Of a stretch of DNA of 64,000 nt, positions 38,287 to 47,269 are shown piece after piece. Below the pieces are notes generated by a model. The model saw only the letters and a list, made by a program, of their open reading frames with translations. It did no database searches and had not been told where the DNA came from. Within the stretch, counting starts at the first letter, position 1; every line of letters starts with the position of its first letter. Position numbers and translations under genes: made by a program. The stretch is from Bradyrhizobium sp. 149. GTDB taxonomy: Bacteria; Pseudomonadota; Alphaproteobacteria; Rhizobiales; Xanthobacteraceae. The DNA lies in NCBI RefSeq assembly GCF_023073915.1, contig NZ_JADPKK010000023.1, positions 806,001 through 870,000 of the forward strand, in the 5' to 3' direction.

Positions 38287-40419
38287 TTAAGCCAGGTGCA
38301 AGGCCACGACCACGAGGTCGATCGCCTTGATGCCGATGAAGGGAATGACGATACCGCCGAGGCCGTAGATCAAGAGGTTGCGCCGGAGCAGTGCGCCGGC
38401 CCCGACCGCGCGATAAGCGACTCCCTTCAGCGCCAGCGGGATCAGCGCGATGATAACAAGCGCGTTGAAGATGATTGCCGACAGGATGGCGCTCTGCGGG
38501 CTCGACAGGTTCATGACATTGAGCACGTTGAGCTGGGGGTAGAACGCCAGGAACATCGCGGGAATGATGGCAAAGTACTTCGCGACGTCGTTGGCGATCG
38601 AGAACGTGGTCAGCGCGCCGCGCGTCATCAGGAGCTGCTTGCCGATCTCGACCACCTCGATCAGCTTGGTCGGGTTGGAATCGAGGTCGACCATGTTGCC
38701 GGCTTCGCGGGCCGCCTGCGTGCCGGTGTTCATGGCGACACCGACGTCTGCCTGCGCGAGCGCAGGCGCATCGTTGGTACCGTCGCCGCACATCGCCACC
38801 AGCTTGCCTTTGGCCTGCTCGTCGCGGATCAGCTTGAGCTTGTCCTCGGGGGTTGCCTGCGCCAGGAAGTCGTCGACGCCGGCTTCCGCTGCGATCGCGG
38901 CGGCCGTCATCGGATTGTCCCCGGTGATCATCACGGTGCGAATGCCCATGCGCCGCAGCTCGGCAAAGCGCTCGCGGATGCCGCCCTTCACGATATCCTT
39001 GAGCTGGATGACGCCGAACAGCTTGCCGTCCCTGGCGACCGCCAGTGGCGTGCCGCCAGCTTTCGATATTTCGTCGGCAATGGTCTGGACCTCGCGGCCG
39101 ATGTCCGAGAGTCCGGCCGGCTGGATGGAACGAGCCGTGTTGCCTGAGGCGACCACCAGCGGTGCACCGCCCCCGACATAGTTGAGCATCGCGTCAACCG
39201 CGCCCTTGCGGACCGACGAGCCGCCGGCATCGACGCCGCTCATGCGGGTCTGCGCCGTGAACGGGATGAAGGTGGCTCCCAGCTCGGCCATGTCGCGGCC
39301 GCGGATGCCGTATTTCTCCTTGGCGAGCACCACGATCGAACGGCCCTCCGGCGTCTCGTCGGCGAGCGAGGCGAGCTGGGCCGCGTCCGCGAGCTCCTGC
39401 TCGGTCACGCCGCGCACGGGACGGAAGGCCGTTGCCTGCCGGTTGCCAAGCGTGATCGTCCCGGTCTTGTCCAGCAGCAGCGTGTCGACGTCACCGGCGG
39501 CCTCGACGGCGCGGCCGGACATCGCCAGCACGTTGAAGCGGACCAGGCGGTCCATGCCGGCGATGCCAATTGCCGACAACAGCGCACCGATCGTGGTCGG
39601 GATCAAGGTCACGAACAGCGCGACCAGCACGACCACCGAGATCGAGCCGCCGGCATAGGCCGCATAGCTCGGAATGGTGATGGTGGCGAACACGAAGATG
39701 ATGGTGAGGCCGACCAGCAGGATGTTGAGCGCGATCTCGTTCGGCGTTTTCGCCCGCTCGGCGCCCTCGACCAGCTTGATCATGCGATCGATAAAGGTCG
39801 AGCCCTGCGCTGCCGTGATCCGCACGCGGATCCAGTCCGACAGCACCTGGGTGCCGCCTGTTACCGCTGAACGGTCGCCGCCGGATTCGCGGATGACAGG
39901 CGCGGACTCGCCGGTGATCGCGGCCTCGTTAACGGACGCGACGCCCTCGATTACCTCGCCGTCGGAGGGAATGGTATCGCCGGCCTCGACCAGCACGATG
40001 TCCCCAACCTTGAGACTTGTGCCCGGCACGCGCTTGACCGCCTGACCTGCACCGCTCAGGAGCTTGGCCTGGCTCTCGGTGCGGGTCTTGCGCAGCGAAT
40101 CGGCCTGCGCCTTGCCGCGGCCTTCGGCGACCGCTTCGGCGAAGTTGGCGAACAGCACCGTGAACCAGAGCCAGAGGATGATCTGGAAAGTGAAGCCCAG
40201 GCCGACACCTCCCGTAAGGATATCGCGCAGGAAAATCACGGTGGTGAGCGCGGCCACGACCTCGACCACGAACATCACGGGGTTTTTGGCCATCAACCGC
40301 GGATCGAGCTTGATGAAGGACGCGCGGATCGCGGGCACGACGATTTTGGGGTCGAGCATCGCCGAGACGGACGCCCGCTTTTGCAGTTTCATGGTTTCCA
40401 TGGAGGTCACTCCAGTCAT
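38287..40419 (-). CDS. kdpB: Potassium-transporting ATPase subunit KdpB
   Basis: A 710-residue P-type ATPase. It has TGES with Ser172 (the serine whose phosphorylation inhibits the E. coli pump), phosphorylation site Asp317 in DKTGTITLG, and MCGDGTNDAPALAQADVGVAM. It hydrolyses ATP to drive potassium uptake through KdpA. The ATG at 40419 overlaps the kdpA stop (ATGA); a second in-frame ATG at 40401 is possible. All catalytic motifs are intact. Confidence 0.96.
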   Translation of the reverse strand: MTGVTSMETMKLQKRASVSAMLDPKIVVPAIRASFIKLDPRLMAKNPVMFVVEVVAALTTVIFLRDILTGGVGLGFTFQIILWLWFTVLFANFAEAVAEGRGKAQADSLRKTRTESQAKLLSGAGQAVKRVPGTSLKVGDIVLVEAGDTIPSDGEVIEGVASVNEAAITGESAPVIRESGGDRSAVTGGTQVLSDWIRVRITAAQGSTFIDRMIKLVEGAERAKTPNEIALNILLVGLTIIFVFATITIPSYAAYAGGSISVVVLVALFVTLIPTTIGALLSAIGIAGMDRLVRFNVLAMSGRAVEAAGDVDTLLLDKTGTITLGNRQATAFRPVRGVTEQELADAAQLASLADETPEGRSIVVLAKEKYGIRGRDMAELGATFIPFTAQTRMSGVDAGGSSVRKGAVDAMLNYVGGGAPLVVASGNTARSIQPAGLSDIGREVQTIADEISKAGGTPLAVARDGKLFGVIQLKDIVKGGIRERFAELRRMGIRTVMITGDNPMTAAAIAAEAGVDDFLAQATPEDKLKLIRDEQAKGKLVAMCGDGTNDAPALAQADVGVAMNTGTQAAREAGNMVDLDSNPTKLIEVVEIGKQLLMTRGALTTFSIANDVAKYFAIIPAMFLAFYPQLNVLNVMNLSSPQSAILSAIIFNALVIIALIPLALKGVAYRAVGAGALLRRNLLIYGLGGIVIPFIGIKAIDLVVVALHLA

Positions 40420-42122
40420 CAGAAGAGGTTGCCGGCGTTCATCGCGAGATGCTCGACGATCGGACCGAGCGCGAGCGCCGGGAAGAAGGTCAGGCCGCCA
40501 ATGATTAGGATGACGCCGACGACGAGGCCGACGAACAGGCCGCCCGTGGTCGGGAACGTGCCCGCCGACGGCGCGATCGACTTCTTGGCCGCCAGCGAAC
40601 CCGCAATCGCCATCGCCGGGACGATCATGAAGAACCGGCCGACGAACATGGCGCTTGCAAGCGTGAGGTTGTAGAAGATCGTGTTGCCGGTGAGACCCGC
40701 GAAGGCCGAACCATTGTTGCCGGTCGCCGAGGTGAAGGCATAGAGCACCTCGGTGAAGCCATGCGGCCCGGCGTTCGCCATCGAGGCGACCGCCGCCGGG
40801 TAGACCACGCCGACCGCGGTCCAGCCGAGATACATCAGCGGCAGCACCAGGATCGCGAGCATCGCCATCTTGACCTCGCGGGCCTCGATCTTCTTGCCGA
40901 CATATTCCGGCGTGCGACCGACCATCAGGCCAGCGACGAAGATCGCGAGCACGACGAACACCAGCATGCCGTACAGGCCGGCGCCGACGCCGCCGACGAT
41001 GATCTCGCCGAGCTGCATGTTGATCAGCGGGATCATGCCGCCAAGCGCAGTGAAACTGTCATGCATGGCGTTAACCGCGCCACAAGACGCGGCGGTCGTG
41101 ATCACGGCGAACAGTGAGGACGCGACGATGCCGAAGCGAACCTCCTTACCCTCCATGTTGCCGCCGGTCAGGCCGAGCGCATGCAGGGTCGAGGTGCCGC
41201 TGGCTTCCGCCCAATAGGTGACGGCGACGCCCGCCAGGAACAGCACGCCCATCACGGAGAGAATCGCCCAGCCCTGGCGCTGGTTGCCGACCATGCGACC
41301 GAACACGTTGGTGAGCGCCGCGCCGAGCGCGAAGATCGACAGCATCTGCACGAAGTTCGACAGCGCGGTCGGATTCTCGAAGGGATGCGCGGCATTGGCG
41401 TTGAAGAAGCCGCCGCCATTGGTGCCAAGCATCTTGATCGCGACCTGCGAGGCGACCGGCCCGACCGCGATGGTCTGCTTGACGCCTTCGAGCGTCGTCG
41501 CCTCGACATAGCCACCGAGCGTCTGCGGCATGCCCTGGGAGACGAGGAACAGCGTGTAGACGACGCAGATCGGCAGCAGGACGTAGAGTGTGCACCTGAC
41601 CACGTCGACCCAGAAATTTCCGACGGTGCGCGCCGAGGCGCGCGAGAAGCCGCGGATCAGGGCGACCGCCAGCGCGATGCCGGTTGCCGCGGACAGGAAG
41701 TTCTGGTGCGTCAGGCCGAGCATCTGCACGAGATAGGACAGCGTGCTTTCGCCGCCGTAGTTCTGCCAGTTGGTGTTGGTGATGAAGGAGACCGCGGTGT
41801 TGAAGGACAGATCCGCGGCGACCGCCGACTGCCCGGCAGGATTGAACGGCAGTACCGCCTGCAGCCGCATCACGCCGTAGATGATGAGGAAGCCGCCGAC
41901 GTGGAACAACAGCATGGCGACCGTATAATTCAGCCAATGCTGCTCGCGCTTCTCGTCGACGCCGGAGAACCTGTAAATGCCGGCCTCGATCGGCCGCAGC
42001 ACCGGCGACAGGAACGTCCGCTCGCCGTTGAACACGCGCGTCATGTACCAGCCGAGCGGCTTGGTCAGCGCGACGATAATGACGCAAAACAGAATGATCT
42101 GGAGCCAACCGATCACAGTCAT
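40419..42122 (-). CDS. kdpA: Potassium-transporting ATPase subunit KdpA
   Basis: A 567-residue multi-helix membrane protein. It has the KdpA hallmark segments MLGLTHQNFLSAATGIA, NTNWQNYGGE, MLGTNGGGFFNANAAHPFENP and FTSATGNNGSAFAGL, corresponding to the selectivity-filter repeats. It forms the potassium-selective channel-like subunit in the inner membrane. It lies directly after a 34-aa ORF and overlaps kdpB. Confidence 0.96.
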   Translation of the reverse strand: MTVIGWLQIILFCVIIVALTKPLGWYMTRVFNGERTFLSPVLRPIEAGIYRFSGVDEKREQHWLNYTVAMLLFHVGGFLIIYGVMRLQAVLPFNPAGQSAVAADLSFNTAVSFITNTNWQNYGGESTLSYLVQMLGLTHQNFLSAATGIALAVALIRGFSRASARTVGNFWVDVVRCTLYVLLPICVVYTLFLVSQGMPQTLGGYVEATTLEGVKQTIAVGPVASQVAIKMLGTNGGGFFNANAAHPFENPTALSNFVQMLSIFALGAALTNVFGRMVGNQRQGWAILSVMGVLFLAGVAVTYWAEASGTSTLHALGLTGGNMEGKEVRFGIVASSLFAVITTAASCGAVNAMHDSFTALGGMIPLINMQLGEIIVGGVGAGLYGMLVFVVLAIFVAGLMVGRTPEYVGKKIEAREVKMAMLAILVLPLMYLGWTAVGVVYPAAVASMANAGPHGFTEVLYAFTSATGNNGSAFAGLTGNTIFYNLTLASAMFVGRFFMIVPAMAIAGSLAAKKSIAPSAGTFPTTGGLFVGLVVGVILIIGGLTFFPALALGPIVEHLAMNAGNLF

Positions 42123-42126
42123 GGAA

Positions 42127-42231
42127 TCAACCCTTCAGGCTTGGTGCCCAGCGCATGAGCGGCAGGAGCACCGAGAGCAGGCAGGCAACGAGCACGGCGT
42201 CCGCCAGCAGTAATTCGAGGAGAAGCAGCAC
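42127..42231 (-). CDS. Candidate 34-aa membrane micro-protein between kdpF and kdpA
   Basis: A GTG-started frame of 34 residues beginning MLLLLELLLADAVLVACLLS and ending RWAPSLKG. It forms one strongly hydrophobic helix with a basic C-terminal end. It begins two bases after the kdpF stop and ends four bases before the kdpA ATG, filling the gap exactly. I do not recognise a family. The Leu-rich composition could arise by chance in GC-rich DNA, and no strong ribosome site is visible beyond coupling to kdpF, so existence is uncertain. Confidence 0.4.
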   Translation of the reverse strand: MLLLLELLLADAVLVACLLSVLLPLMRWAPSLKG

Positions 42232-42233
42232 GG

Positions 42234-42323
42234 TCAGAACCGTTCAGGCCGAAGCAGCGCGTAAGTGAGGTAGATCAGGAGGCCAAACGAAACGGTGCCG
42301 GCGAGCGCATAATCGAAAATCAT
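42234..42323 (-). CDS. kdpF: KdpF small subunit of potassium ATPase
   Basis: A 29-residue single-helix protein, MIFDYALAGTVSFGLLIYLT followed by YALLRPERF. The ALLRPERF ending is the KdpF hallmark. It stabilises the KdpABC complex in the membrane. It is preceded by GGAGCGG before the ATG and lies 11 bases after the 27-aa ORF. Confidence 0.9.
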   Translation of the reverse strand: MIFDYALAGTVSFGLLIYLTYALLRPERF

Positions 42324-42334
42324 GGTCCGCTCCG

Positions 42335-42418
42335 TCACAGCCGTTCGCAGGCGTAGGTGTAGCCGATCGCAAGGGCAAAAAAGACGAAGCCCAGCGCCAG
42401 CATCAGAATGTCCATCAT
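42335..42418 (-). CDS. 27-aa membrane micro-protein upstream of kdpF
   Basis: MMDILMLALGFVFFALAIGY followed by TYACERL: a single hydrophobic helix with a charged C-terminal end. It has a good AAGGAG ribosome site before ATG-ATG at 42418. It is the first gene of the kdp operon, 11 bases before kdpF. From memory, similar short proteins precede kdpF in other rhizobial kdp operons, usually unannotated or hypothetical. The function is unknown; a role as an accessory Kdp subunit is an inference from position. Confidence 0.65.
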   Translation of the reverse strand: MMDILMLALGFVFFALAIGYTYACERL

Positions 42419-42439
42419 GGCGATACTCCTTATTGCTAG

Positions 42440-42533
42440 ACGGTATCCGGCGTAACCAATCTCTCGATGCCGGCAGGCCGCTTGCTCCGCGCGACTGCAA
42501 CGGGCGTCTGCGCCCGGCCGGGACTTTCACCGT
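42440..42533 (-). promoter_or_regulatory. Possible structured leader RNA of the kdp operon
   Basis: In the kdp leader (minus strand) ACGGUG (42533-42528) can pair with UACCGU (42445-42440). This 6-bp closing stem encloses a perfect GGGCG-CAGA-CGCCC hairpin, a short UUGC/GCAA stem and a CCGGC/GCCGG hairpin. The fold ends 9 bases upstream of the AAGGAG ribosome site. I do not recognise it as a known riboswitch class. The pairing was found by eye only. Confidence 0.35.
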
Positions 42534-42572
42534 GCTGAAGTGCCACCGCGTGCATAGATTTTCGAGATGAGG

Positions 42573-42591
42573 CCTATGGCGAAGTTATAGG
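42573..42591. promoter_or_regulatory. Inverted repeat in kdp promoter region
   Basis: CCTAT, 9 bases, ATAGG, within AT-richer DNA about 155-175 bases upstream of the first kdp ORF. The adjacent minus-strand sequence TTTATGAGATTCCTATAA resembles the T/A-rich character of KdpE sites. It is a weak candidate for the KdpE operator. Confidence 0.25.
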
Positions 42592-42947
42592 AATCTCATA
42601 AAGGCCGGCACGTCTTCGCCAGCGGCGATGCGACACTGACAACGCATTCCAGGCGGTCTTTCCGGGCAGGTGGCGCAGCGACGCGATCCACCGTCACCAT
42701 CGCTACCCATCCTTAAGGCAGACTGTGGGGATGGTCTTTTCAAAATGCCGGTTTCTATAAGCCTTCACCTTTTGATGGCGATGACAGTCAAGAATGAGCG
42801 CTGTCTTTGGCCTCTTACCCGAAGGCATATGCACACTTATGCAATTCTTGGATCTCTCGCCCGCTCCTCATCTCGTTTTCAAACGTGCTTCCAGCCATCT
42901 TGGGCATGCCGGCCGATTGACCGACACCAATTCCAGGAGGCCTGAAC
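42592..42947. other. Intergenic stretch, lower GC, no gene supported
   Basis: This stretch is noticeably AT-richer than its surroundings (for example TTTCTATAAGCC, GCATATGCACAC). It must hold the promoter of the small ORFs that begin at 42948. No reading frame with convincing codon bias, no tRNA and no clear hairpin terminator was found. An open frame at 42670-42945 lacks the GC-rich third positions of real genes here. Confidence 0.5.
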
Positions 42948-43199
42948 ATGACCGCCGCACTCCGACATTACGATCCACCTTCGTTCAGCGAACGCCTGCG
43001 CGATGCGCACGCAATGACGCGACCGTTGATGCTCGAGATCATCGACCACGCCTGCCGGCACTTCCCCTCGCTTGGACAAAACGGCTGCACCGCGCGCGTC
43101 ATGCGACTGGTCGACGCGGAAGTCTGGGCCGATGCCGCACTGGCGCTGACGCTAATCGCGCTGAAGACGGCGATCTATGTCTGGCGCCTTCAGGCGTGA
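42948..43199 (+). CDS. Hypothetical 83-aa protein
   Basis: An 83-residue protein starting MTAALRHYDPPSFSERLRDA and ending AVYVWRLQA-like (AIYVWRLQA). It has a very good AGGAGG ribosome site eight bases before the ATG. The C-terminal third (WADAALALTLIALKTAIYVW) is amphipathic to hydrophobic. I do not recognise the family. It is the first of three small same-strand ORFs between kdp and upp. Confidence 0.6.
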   Translation: MTAALRHYDPPSFSERLRDAHAMTRPLMLEIIDHACRHFPSLGQNGCTARVMRLVDAEVWADAALALTLIALKTAIYVWRLQA

Positions 43200-43232
43200 C
43201 CAGCTCCCCCTAAACCGTGAGGTAGTCAGCAA

Positions 43233-43325
43233 ATGGTCGAGCTGAAGATCATCATCCTGGTCGCATTGATGGCGGTGCTCCTGCTCGGCACGCGCATCGC
43301 GGCGACGCCAACTTCGGACAGCTAG
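43233..43325 (+). CDS. Candidate 30-aa membrane peptide
   Basis: An ATG frame encoding MVELKIIILVALMAVLLLGT followed by RIAATPTSDS: one hydrophobic helix and a short polar tail. It lies 33 bases after the 83-aa gene; a GTGAGG sequence lies about 10 bases upstream as a possible ribosome site. No family is recognised. It may be a real small protein or chance. Confidence 0.4.
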   Translation: MVELKIIILVALMAVLLLGTRIAATPTSDS

Positions 43326-43326
43326 C

Positions 43327-43455
43327 GTGCAGCCGCGCAAGCGAAATCTGGAGCAGGCGGTCACCACGACCGTCCTGACGGTGACTTTAAGCCTGGTCTG
43401 GGGCGCCGTCCTGACGCTCGTCATCACACTCGTGGTGCGCGCGCTCGGAGCCTAA
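43327..43455 (+). CDS. Candidate 42-aa membrane peptide
   Basis: A GTG frame starting one base after the previous stop, encoding MQPRKRNLEQAVTTTVLTVT, then a hydrophobic stretch containing WGAVLTLVITLVV, and ending RALGA. A basic N-terminus plus one helix suggests an inner-membrane protein. Its tight linkage to the preceding small ORF supports a shared transcript. No family is recognised. Confidence 0.4.
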   Translation: MQPRKRNLEQAVTTTVLTVTLSLVWGAVLTLVITLVVRALGA

Positions 43456-43610
43456 CCTCAGGCAATCGACCGCGAATTGACCATGGCTGCCTTCGAGGCG
43501 AGCAATCGGCTCCGCAGCGCGGTCTCGATGCCCGCTTGAAGCCACATATCCCGCACCAAAAACACCTGGCCGATCTGGCGCGGTTTCACGGAACCGTGTA
43601 GATCGGTTTC

Positions 43611-44246
<636 letters not shown>

Positions 44247-44279
44247 ACAGCTTTGTGCGATCGGGTTACTTCGGTTGCC

Positions 44280-45866
44280 ATGCCTACCAACGAATTTTCG
44301 CTACAATCGCTGATCCGCACCGAGGCCGCCGCTGATCCGGCCTTCGTGTTCGACGGCACATGGGTCTCGCGCGCGGAATTCTCAGAAAAGATCGAGCAGA
44401 CTGCCGCCTGGCTCGCCGCGCAACGCATCGGCAAGGGCGACGTCGTCGCGGTCTGGCTGGTCAACCGGATCGAATGGATCGCGCTGCTGTTCGCCGCCGC
44501 CCGCCTTGGCGCAATCGTCGCCGCCGTCAATACGCGCTACCGCAGCGCGGAGGTCGCGCATCTCCTGAAGCTGTCCGGCGCCAGGCTGACGGTGGTCGAA
44601 GCCGCGTTCCGCTCGATCGACTTTGCCGCTATCCTCGCCGACATCGCCAGGGACGAGGTGCCTGCGCTCCAAAAGCTTGCAGTTGTGGGTGGGGATGAGA
44701 TTGCCGCCCAATGGCCATGCGTGCGCTTCGATGCCTTCGAGAAGCCCTATCCGCCCGCCCTGCCGGCTCAGGACGATTTCGACCTGCCGGTTCTGCTCTA
44801 CACGACATCGGGCACCACCAAGGGGCCGAAGCTTGTCGCGCATTCGCAGCGAACGTTGGCCACACATGCCGCCTCGGTCGCCGAGGCGCTAAAACTCTCG
44901 CCGCAGCGCCATTCGCTGCTGGCGATGCTGCCGTTCTGCGGCACCTTTGGCATGACGAGCCTGCTCGGCTTCGTCGCAGCGGGCGCGACCGTCCATGCGC
45001 TCGACGCCTTCGAGGCGGCGCCGGCGCTCAAGATTCTCCGCGAGTGCAGGATCACGCACTCCTTTGGCTCGGACGAGATGTTCCGCCGCATCCTCGCGCT
45101 CACTGAGGCGTCGCGCCCGTTTCCGCATCTCGAAGTCTGTGGCTTCGCCGCGTTCCAGCCCGGCTGGCGCGAGCTCGCCGTGGAGGCCGAGGCGCGCGGC
45201 ATGCCCCTGTTCGGCCTCTACGGTTCGAGCGAGGTGCAGGCACTGTTCTCGATCGCACGCTCCAGTGATTGCTTCGCCGATCGCATCGAGGGCGGCGGCT
45301 GGCCGATGTCGCCTGACACGATTGTGCGTGTGCGCGACACGGAGACCGGCGAGCTCGCGGCCCCAGGTGTCTCCGGCGAGATCGAGATCAGCGCGCCGTC
45401 GCGCTTCCTCCGCTATTTCAATAACCCGGACGCGACGCGCGATGCGATCACGGCCGACGGCTTCTTCCGCACCGGCGACATCGGCCGTCTGCGGGGTGGC
45501 GGCGCCTTCGTCTACGAAACCCGCGCGGGTGATGCGATGCGGCTCGGCGGCTTCCTCGTTGCGCCGGGCGAGATCGAGGACGAGCTCAAATCGTGCGCTG
45601 GTGTGGCCGACGCCCAAGTGGTTGCCATCGATCTGAAGGGACAGGCGCGCTGCGTCGCCTTCGTGATCCCGGCCCAGGGACCTCACACAGAGCCGCCACG
45701 GCAGGACAAGCTGGTCGCACACCTGCGTGAGCGACTTGCCGGCTACAAGGTGCCCGCGCGGATCTATCTCGTGGACGCCTTCCCCGTCACCGACAGTGCC
45801 AACGGGGTCAAGATCCAGCGCGCCAGGCTTCGGGCCATGGCGATGGACCGGATCGCCGCTGAATAG
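44280..45866 (+). CDS. AMP-forming acyl-CoA synthetase / ligase
   Basis: A 528-residue ANL-family enzyme. The AMP-binding loop is LLYTTSGTTKGPKLVAHS; further motifs are LFGLYGSSEVQALF, FFRTGDIGRLRGGG, and near the C-terminus NGVKIQRARLR with the catalytic lysine. It would activate a carboxylic acid to its CoA thioester; the substrate is unknown. The ATG at 44280 gives a normal N-terminus, though the ribosome site is poor and a TTG at 44253 is also open. With the convergent acyl-CoA dehydrogenase and the CitE-like lyase it may form a degradative set (inference). Confidence 0.88.
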   Translation: MPTNEFSLQSLIRTEAAADPAFVFDGTWVSRAEFSEKIEQTAAWLAAQRIGKGDVVAVWLVNRIEWIALLFAAARLGAIVAAVNTRYRSAEVAHLLKLSGARLTVVEAAFRSIDFAAILADIARDEVPALQKLAVVGGDEIAAQWPCVRFDAFEKPYPPALPAQDDFDLPVLLYTTSGTTKGPKLVAHSQRTLATHAASVAEALKLSPQRHSLLAMLPFCGTFGMTSLLGFVAAGATVHALDAFEAAPALKILRECRITHSFGSDEMFRRILALTEASRPFPHLEVCGFAAFQPGWRELAVEAEARGMPLFGLYGSSEVQALFSIARSSDCFADRIEGGGWPMSPDTIVRVRDTETGELAAPGVSGEIEISAPSRFLRYFNNPDATRDAITADGFFRTGDIGRLRGGGAFVYETRAGDAMRLGGFLVAPGEIEDELKSCAGVADAQVVAIDLKGQARCVAFVIPAQGPHTEPPRQDKLVAHLRERLAGYKVPARIYLVDAFPVTDSANGVKIQRARLRAMAMDRIAAE

Positions 45867-45894
45867 CGTCTACGGGCTTCGCTTCATCGACAAA

Positions 45895-45913
45895 GCTGCG
45901 CCGATAGCGCAGC
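45895..45913. terminator. Hairpin between convergent acyl-CoA ligase and dehydrogenase genes
   Basis: GCTGCGC, 5 bases, GCGCAGC: a perfect 7-bp stem in the 56-base convergent gap. There is no T tract, but position and symmetry suggest a shared terminator. Confidence 0.5.
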
Positions 45914-45922
45914 GCGGAATGC

Positions 45923-47089
45923 TCAGTAAGACTTGGCCAGACCAAGCACCTTTTCCGCGATGAAGCTCAACGCGAGCTGCGGGCTCACTGGTGCGATGCG
46001 CGGAATCAGGCTTTCACGCAAATAGCGTTCAACGTGAAACTCCTTGGCATAGCCGAAACCGCCATGGGTCATCACAGACTGCTCGCAAGCGTGGAAGCCA
46101 GCTTCGCCCGCGAGGTATTTTGCGGCATTGGCGGCGCCGCCGCAGGGCATGCCCCTGTCGTATTGCCAGGCTGCCGACATCACCATCAGCCAGGCCGCCT
46201 CGAGTTCAACCCAGTTTACGGCCAGCGGGTGCTGAATGCCCTGGTTCTTGCCGATCGGCCGGTTGAACACGATTCGGGTCTTTGCGTATTCGGCCGCGCG
46301 CGACAGCGCGAGCTTGCCGAGGCCGACGGCTTCCGCCGCGATCAGGATGCGCTCCGGGTTCATGCCTTCGAGGATATACTGGAAGCCTTTGCCTTCTTCG
46401 CCGATCCGGTCTTCCATTGGGATTTCAAAGTCCTCGAAGAACAGCTCGTTGGAATCGACGGCCTTGCGGCCCATCTTCTCGATCTCGTGGACCTTGATCT
46501 TGTTGCGGTCGAAGTCCGTGTAGAACAGGCTCAGCCCATGCGTCGGCGAGCGCACGTCCTCCAGCGGCGTGGTGCGCGCCAGCAGCAGGATCTTGTGGGC
46601 GACCTGTGCGGTCGAGATCCACACCTTCTGGCCGTTGACGATGTAGCGGTCGTTCTTGGCCACCGCGCGGGTCTTGAGTTGCGTGGTGTTGAGGCCGGTG
46701 TTGGGCTCGGTGACGGCGAAGCACGCCTTCTCGCGGCCTTCGACCATCGGCGGCAGCATCCGCTTGCGCTGCTCCTCGGTGCCGAACACGACGACGGGGT
46801 TGAGCCCGAACACGTTGATGTGCACGGCGGATGCGCCCGACATGCCGGCGCCGGATTCGGCGATGGCGCGCATCATGATCGCGGCTTCGGTGATGCCGAG
46901 CCCGGAGCCGCCGTAAGCTTCCGGCACGCAGATGCCGAGCCAGCCGGCGTCGGCCAGCGCCCTGTGGAAGTCGTGCGGAAAGCCGCCGTCGTGGTCCTTC
47001 TTCAGCCAATAGGCATCGGGAAAGCCTTCGCAGATCTTCGCGATGGCGTCGCGAATGGCCTCCTGCTGATCGGTGAGCGCGAAATCCAT
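45923..47089 (-). CDS. Acyl-CoA dehydrogenase
   Basis: A 388-residue flavoprotein of the acyl-CoA dehydrogenase family. It has GGSGLGITEAAIMMRAIAES, CFAVTEPNTGLNTTQLKTRA, the FAD region YIVNGQKVWISTA, and the C-terminal THGGFGYAKEFHVERYLRES. It oxidises an acyl-CoA to the 2,3-enoyl form and passes electrons to ETF. The substrate cannot be predicted. It is divergent from the CitE-like lyase across 180 bases and convergent with the acyl-CoA ligase. Confidence 0.92.
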   Translation of the reverse strand: MDFALTDQQEAIRDAIAKICEGFPDAYWLKKDHDGGFPHDFHRALADAGWLGICVPEAYGGSGLGITEAAIMMRAIAESGAGMSGASAVHINVFGLNPVVVFGTEEQRKRMLPPMVEGREKACFAVTEPNTGLNTTQLKTRAVAKNDRYIVNGQKVWISTAQVAHKILLLARTTPLEDVRSPTHGLSLFYTDFDRNKIKVHEIEKMGRKAVDSNELFFEDFEIPMEDRIGEEGKGFQYILEGMNPERILIAAEAVGLGKLALSRAAEYAKTRIVFNRPIGKNQGIQHPLAVNWVELEAAWLMVMSAAWQYDRGMPCGGAANAAKYLAGEAGFHACEQSVMTHGGFGYAKEFHVERYLRESLIPRIAPVSPQLALSFIAEKVLGLAKSY

Positions 47090-47181
47090 GTGCTTAATCT
47101 CCTTGCGGCCACTCGCGCTCTTGAGCTCGAAAATCTGAGTACATAAACGTCAATTTCCCTGTCAAGTGGGTGTACCATGGC

Positions 47182-47189
47182 TGACGTCA
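47182..47189. promoter_or_regulatory. Palindrome in divergent promoter region
   Basis: TGACGTCA, an 8-base perfect palindrome roughly midway in the 180-base region between the divergent acyl-CoA dehydrogenase and CitE-like genes. It may be a shared operator; short palindromes do occur by chance. Confidence 0.2.
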
Positions 47190-47269
47190 TGTGTCTGGGA
47201 TCGTCCGACCGGAACGATCAATCAACGGCAAATGCCGCCGCACGGCAATAATGAAAGAGGGACCACTTG

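Noticed and set aside
42670..42945. A 91-residue frame in the AT-rich region between kdp and the small ORFs
   Set aside because: It lacks GC-rich third positions, has no ribosome site and includes the ribosome site of the 83-aa gene.
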